Source: Fundidesulfovibrio terrae
GTDB lineage: Bacteria; Desulfobacterota; Desulfovibrionia; Desulfovibrionales; Desulfovibrionaceae
NCBI RefSeq assembly: GCF_022808915.1
Contig: NZ_JAKZFS010000001.1
Span: 620,001-684,000, forward strand
Direction of reading: 5' to 3'
DNA length: 64,000 nucleotides
Under the pieces are notes generated by a model, which was given only the letters and a program-made list of their open reading frames with translations, was not told the DNA's origin and searched no databases. This document shows, in pieces, positions 61,209 through 64,000 of the stretch. Position numbers and translations under genes: made by a program. Position 1 is the first letter of the stretch, and every line of letters starts with the position of its first letter.

Positions 61209-62621
61209 TTAAGCGTGGTTCTTCAGGGCGGCCTGGGACAGCGCCCGGGCGGCCAGGGGAAATTCATCCTTGGCGAGGGTGCGCGGGTCCAGGCAGAAGG
61301 CGTCGTCCTCCACGCGTCCCACCAGGGGCGGGTCGGTGTCCAGGAGCCGCGCGCGCAGTTCGTCCACGGTCAGGGACGAATCCTTTGGATATAAACACAC
61401 CAGCGAGGTTGGTAAATCCCTTTCCGGAAACGCGCCGCCGCCCACGCGCGACGAGCCGGGCCGCACGCGCACGTCGTACATGCCTCCCACGGCCTTGCGC
61501 ACCGCCGAGGCCAGGGAGCGGGCCTTGCGGGAAAGCTCCTCGGGAGCGGCGCAGATCATGGCCAGGGTGGGGATCTCGCGCCGGGCCGCTTCCGGGTCCA
61601 GGTAGAGGCGCAGCACGGCCTCAAGGGCGGCCAGGGTCATCTTGTCCAGGCGAAGGGCCCGGGCCAGCTGGTTTTTGCGGATGGCGTCCACGTACTCGCG
61701 TTTGCCCACGATGATCCCGGCCTGTGGCCCACCCAGCACCTTGTCGCCCGAGAAGGTGACCACGTCGGCCCCGGCGGCCACCACCTCGCGCACCGTGGGC
61801 TCGCCAGGCAGCCCGGCCTGGGCGAAGTCGAAGAGCGTGCCGCTGCCCAGGTCCTCGATCACCGGCAGGCCGCGCTCGCGGCCCAGGGCCACCAGTTCGT
61901 CCAGGGGCACTTCCTTGGTGAAGCCGATCATGCGGAAATTGGAGGTGTGCACGCGCATGAGCGCGGCGGTGTCGGGGCCGATGGCCGCTTCGTAGTCGCG
62001 CAGGTGGGTGCGGTTGGTGGCCCCGACCTCTTTCAGGATCGCGCCGCTCTTGGCCATGACCTCGGGCACGCGGAAGGACCCGCCTATTTCCACCAGCTGC
62101 CCGCGCGACACCACCACCTCGCGGCCCTTGCACAGGGTCTCGAGCGTCAGGAGCACGGCGGCGGCGTTGTTGTTGACGGCCATGGCCGCCTCGGCCCCGG
62201 TGAGGGCGCACAGGACGGCCTCGATGTGGCTGTGGCGGCTGCCGCGCTGGCCGGTTGCCAGGTCGAACTCCAGGTTGGAGTAGTGGCGGCAGGCGTCCAC
62301 CACGGCCGCAACGGCCGACTCGGGAAGCACGGATCGGCCCAGGTTGGTGTGCACCACCACTCCGGTGGCGTTCAGCACCCTACGCAGGCGCGGCCGGGCG
62401 TAGGCGCGGGCGAAGCAGGCTATGCGGGGGGACAGGGCGTCGAAGGCCAGCTCCGCCTCGCCGGTGACGAGGCCGGATTTTATCTCCTCGCGCAGGCCGT
62501 CCAGGAAGGCTTGGGCGGCCTCGCGGACCAGGGGCCTGGGCGCGGCGGCCAGGGCCTTGTCGCCCTCCAGGACGGCGAGCACCCGGTCCATGGACGGCAG
62601 GAGTCGGAACAGGTTGTTCAC
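61209..62621 (-). CDS. selA: L-seryl-tRNA(Sec) selenium transferase
   Basis: 470 aa, GTG start (AAGGA 9 nt upstream). PLP enzyme; the lysine motif is FSGDKVLGGPQAGIIVG, with VNNNAAAVLLTL and GGGAFPERDLPT also typical. It converts Ser-tRNA(Sec) to Sec-tRNA(Sec). selB lies at 51830-53734; no selC in the window. Confidence 0.95.
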   Translation of the reverse strand: MNNLFRLLPSMDRVLAVLEGDKALAAAPRPLVREAAQAFLDGLREEIKSGLVTGEAELAFDALSPRIACFARAYARPRLRRVLNATGVVVHTNLGRSVLPESAVAAVVDACRHYSNLEFDLATGQRGSRHSHIEAVLCALTGAEAAMAVNNNAAAVLLTLETLCKGREVVVSRGQLVEIGGSFRVPEVMAKSGAILKEVGATNRTHLRDYEAAIGPDTAALMRVHTSNFRMIGFTKEVPLDELVALGRERGLPVIEDLGSGTLFDFAQAGLPGEPTVREVVAAGADVVTFSGDKVLGGPQAGIIVGKREYVDAIRKNQLARALRLDKMTLAALEAVLRLYLDPEAARREIPTLAMICAAPEELSRKARSLASAVRKAVGGMYDVRVRPGSSRVGGGAFPERDLPTSLVCLYPKDSSLTVDELRARLLDTDPPLVGRVEDDAFCLDPRTLAKDEFPLAARALSQAALKNHA

Positions 62622-62763
62622 GCTAGGGTATCCTTCAGGAAAGATACCGGAAACTAGCGTACATCATGGGTGATGGCAATCGGGAGGCTGGCGTAGCCTG
62701 ATTCGCACCATTCCCGAAGGCAGGTACTTGTTGAGGGGAGCCCCGAAAAACGCTACGCGAATA

Positions 62764-62792
62764 TTGACCATACGATTTGTTCCGCATATCGT
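62764..62792 (+). promoter_or_regulatory. Putative sigma-70 promoter of the small-membrane-protein locus
   Basis: TTGACC and TATCGT spaced 17 nt, then an AT-rich leader with TATAAT at 62808-62813 close to the RBS AGGAG. It drives the 94-residue protein at 62825. Confidence 0.5.
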
Positions 62793-62824
62793 GATTTATA
62801 TATGGCTATAATGAGGAGTCTGCC

Positions 62825-63109
62825 TTGAACGGCGTCACGATGAACGAAAGGATGCTGGCGATCCTAGTGGCTGCAGGCGTGGTGGTTTATGTTCTGTGGA
62901 TCAACATAGCCATCATGTTTCGGAGTAAGGCGAAGGGGCGGATGCCGTCTCCCCAGGGGGACGATGACGGCGTGGAAGCAGGAACGTCGTTGCGCGGGTG
63001 GCGGAGGGCGGCGTATGAGCTTGCGGTGTTTCTTGTCGCTACATCCTTGTCATTCCTCATGATTTTGCTGTATAGAAAGCTGGTCCACTCTGGGTGGTTC
63101 CTGGGATGA
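62825..63109 (+). CDS. Small two-TM membrane protein, unknown
   Basis: 94 aa if the TTG at 62825 is used (AGGAG 6 nt upstream); ATG 62840 gives 89. TM1 about 9-32 (AILVAAGVVVYVLWINIAIM) and TM2 about 65-87 (AVFLVATSLSFLMILL), with a charged loop between. No family. Followed by two smaller ORFs. Confidence 0.55.
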   Translation: MNGVTMNERMLAILVAAGVVVYVLWINIAIMFRSKAKGRMPSPQGDDDGVEAGTSLRGWRRAAYELAVFLVATSLSFLMILLYRKLVHSGWFLG

Positions 63110-63131
63110 CAACCGTTTGATCGGGGGAAAT

Positions 63132-63254
63132 ATGCTCGTGAGGGTGACGGAAGAAAATTGGAAGAAGATACTCCTGTACGACGCGCTGATAACGTCTCAG
63201 CTTACCACGCTGGTTATTATCTTTGCGATGGGTTTTGATTCTTTTTGTCGATGA
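63132..63254 (+). CDS. 40-residue peptide ORF, unknown
   Basis: MLVRVTEENWKKILLYDALI then a hydrophobic C-terminal half (TTLVIIFAMGF) ending SFCR. ATG 63132 with GGGGG upstream. AT-rich. Could be membrane-associated; low certainty. Confidence 0.4.
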   Translation: MLVRVTEENWKKILLYDALITSQLTTLVIIFAMGFDSFCR

Positions 63255-63270
63255 GGTTCGGAGGTGTTTC

Positions 63271-63369
63271 ATGGTTGACAGATATATAGTGGCGGTATTT
63301 TGCTTCTTCGTTTGGCATTTTTTTTATTATATAGGCATATCTCGCCATGTGCTGACATCCTGCCATTGA
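63271..63369 (+). CDS. 32-residue membrane peptide ORF, unknown
   Basis: MVDRYIVAVFCFFVWHFFYY then IGISRHVLTSCH. One TM helix (about 5-23) rich in aromatic residues. Excellent GGAGG RBS 7 nt before ATG 63271. Ends just before the terminator. Its RBS quality makes translation plausible. Confidence 0.5.
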   Translation: MVDRYIVAVFCFFVWHFFYYIGISRHVLTSCH

Positions 63370-63375
63370 ATCAGG

Positions 63376-63408
63376 ACGAGGCCGGGCGCGTACGCGCCCG
63401 GCCTCGTT
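63376..63408. terminator. Bidirectional terminator at 63.4 kb
   Basis: ACGAGGCCGGGCGCG / CGCGCCCGGCCTCGT with a TA-centred loop between the small-peptide ORFs and the convergent gene. Confidence 0.88.
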
Positions 63409-63414
63409 GACAGC

Positions 63415-64000
63415 TTAGTCGTAGTATCCGCTGGCTGCTCGTTGCAGCAGCCCCTTGTAGACTTCTCCGGAATGCTCCTGAAGGGGCTCGTTCACTCTGT
63501 CCAACATCACTCCGGTATACAGTCCTCCGACACCGGATGTCAGGGTGCCCAGGAGCCCCGTGATGCCCATTGCGTCCACGGCCGCGCTTAGCCCCGTCCC
63601 GGCCCCGATGCCAGTAAGGGTCGAGAGGTAGGAGGGCATGCGCTCCTTGAGCATCGACTGCGTCTCGGGGCTGAGTTGGTTGAACGTGTCGCCCGCGATG
63701 CCCCCGATGTAGGTTCCCTTCGGGTTGATGATTCCGTTTTTTATCAGGCTGTTGGCCACCCCCACGGCGTAGGGGGCGCCTTCCGTGATGTAGGAACCCT
63801 CGTCTTCGCCCGAGGTGTCGGATCCGCCGGTTCGAAACCCCATGTGCTGCTGCAGGCCAGACATGGTTTTCCCAAAAGGATTTGGGGGGGGGAACATAGC
63901 CCCCAGCTTGTATTCCGCGTCCTTGGAAAAGGGATTCGAGGGCTCGAAAGAATCGGCCATGTCGCCCAGTGTCCGCTCGGCGGAGGCGTCACCCTCGCCG
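63415..64000 (-). CDS. Glycine-rich unknown protein, C-terminal part (runs off window)
   Basis: At least 195 aa; the frame remains open to base 64000 and the first in-frame ATG (63960) lacks an RBS, so the true start is likely outside. Contains GAMFPPPNPFGKTMSG, then two glycine-rich hydrophobic helices (GIGAGTGLSAAVDAMGITGL and GTLTSGVGGLYTGVML) and ends AASGYYD. No signal peptide visible, no known motif. The helices could be membrane-inserting. Composition recalls the small unknown at 23764-24141, loosely. Confidence 0.55.
   Translation of the reverse strand, partial: GEGDASAERTLGDMADSFEPSNPFSKDAEYKLGAMFPPPNPFGKTMSGLQQHMGFRTGGSDTSGEDEGSYITEGAPYAVGVANSLIKNGIINPKGTYIGGIAGDTFNQLSPETQSMLKERMPSYLSTLTGIGAGTGLSAAVDAMGITGLLGTLTSGVGGLYTGVMLDRVNEPLQEHSGEVYKGLLQRAASGYYD

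Noticed and set aside
51830-62621. tRNA-Sec (selC) between selB and selA
   Set aside because: No 90-100 nt cloverleaf with TCA anticodon was found by eye.

Overview
The window is high-GC bacterial chromosome and reads as a sulfate reducer of the Desulfovibrio/Fundidesulfovibrio group. This rests on gene content: a periplasmic NrfHA nitrite reductase, a seven-cysteine ferredoxin of the Desulfovibrio africanus FdIII type, a fused FAD/Fe-S lactate-type dehydrogenase, a molbindin, selenocysteine machinery (SelA, SelB) and several chemoreceptors. Genus and species cannot be fixed from the sequence alone. I see no transposase, integrase, rRNA operon or CRISPR array. There is one tRNA, tRNA-His(GTG), at 39110-39186.

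Layout. 1-4143 (minus): the start of a Wsp-like chemosensory operon (sensorless receptor, WspA-like receptor, CheW, truncated CheR). 4229-8693 (plus): a PAS histidine kinase with a four-cysteine cluster, translationally coupled to a four-gene cassette that looks like a Rad50 split at its zinc hook, with an Mre11-like nuclease between the halves. 8801-12154: housekeeping genes (PHP phosphoesterase, Trm112-like protein, Hsp20, HtpX) and small zinc-ribbon proteins. 12231-14328: an AT-rich accessory locus with an M23 peptidase fused to a Gly-rich N-terminus, a degenerate secreted M23 copy and a secreted unknown; it resembles an effector/immunity module. 14401-23364: glycosyltransferase, ferredoxin, a YkgJ/unknown/TPR operon, a 1191-residue FAD/Fe-S dehydrogenase, RuvX and MltG. 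23365-24978: a second accessory locus (two unknown genes and a possible decayed gene) headed by a palindrome related to those of the first locus. 25123-28767: molbindin, then gnd-zwf-pgl, the oxidative pentose phosphate branch as one operon. 28769-30475: a TtuA-like tRNA thiolase with a ThiS-like partner and a membrane protein. 30609-38988: response regulator, M50 protease, TrpS, AraC/GyrI regulator, cation-efflux protein, ComEC and MurA. 39110-45627: tRNA-His, a Cys-rich small protein, a chemoreceptor, SdaA, a PEP-CTERM protein and an acyltransferase. 45730-49378: SpoIIE-type phosphatase, a 27-residue membrane peptide, NrfA and NrfH, with a CRP/FNR-type site upstream. 49640-53734: small exported coiled-coil proteins, unknowns and SelB. 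53832-58681: a glycan/methyltransferase cassette. 59168-62621: GNAT, M18 aminopeptidase and SelA. 62764-64000: a third accessory locus with three small membrane-associated ORFs facing a glycine-rich protein that runs off the window.

The strongest candidates for something undescribed are the split Rad50/Mre11 cassette (5401-8693), the M23 effector/immunity-like locus (12394-14328), and a related palindrome 70-80 nt upstream of three unrecognised genes in two separate accessory loci (12231, 12303 and 24956). All functional statements come from motif reading; no database search was run.
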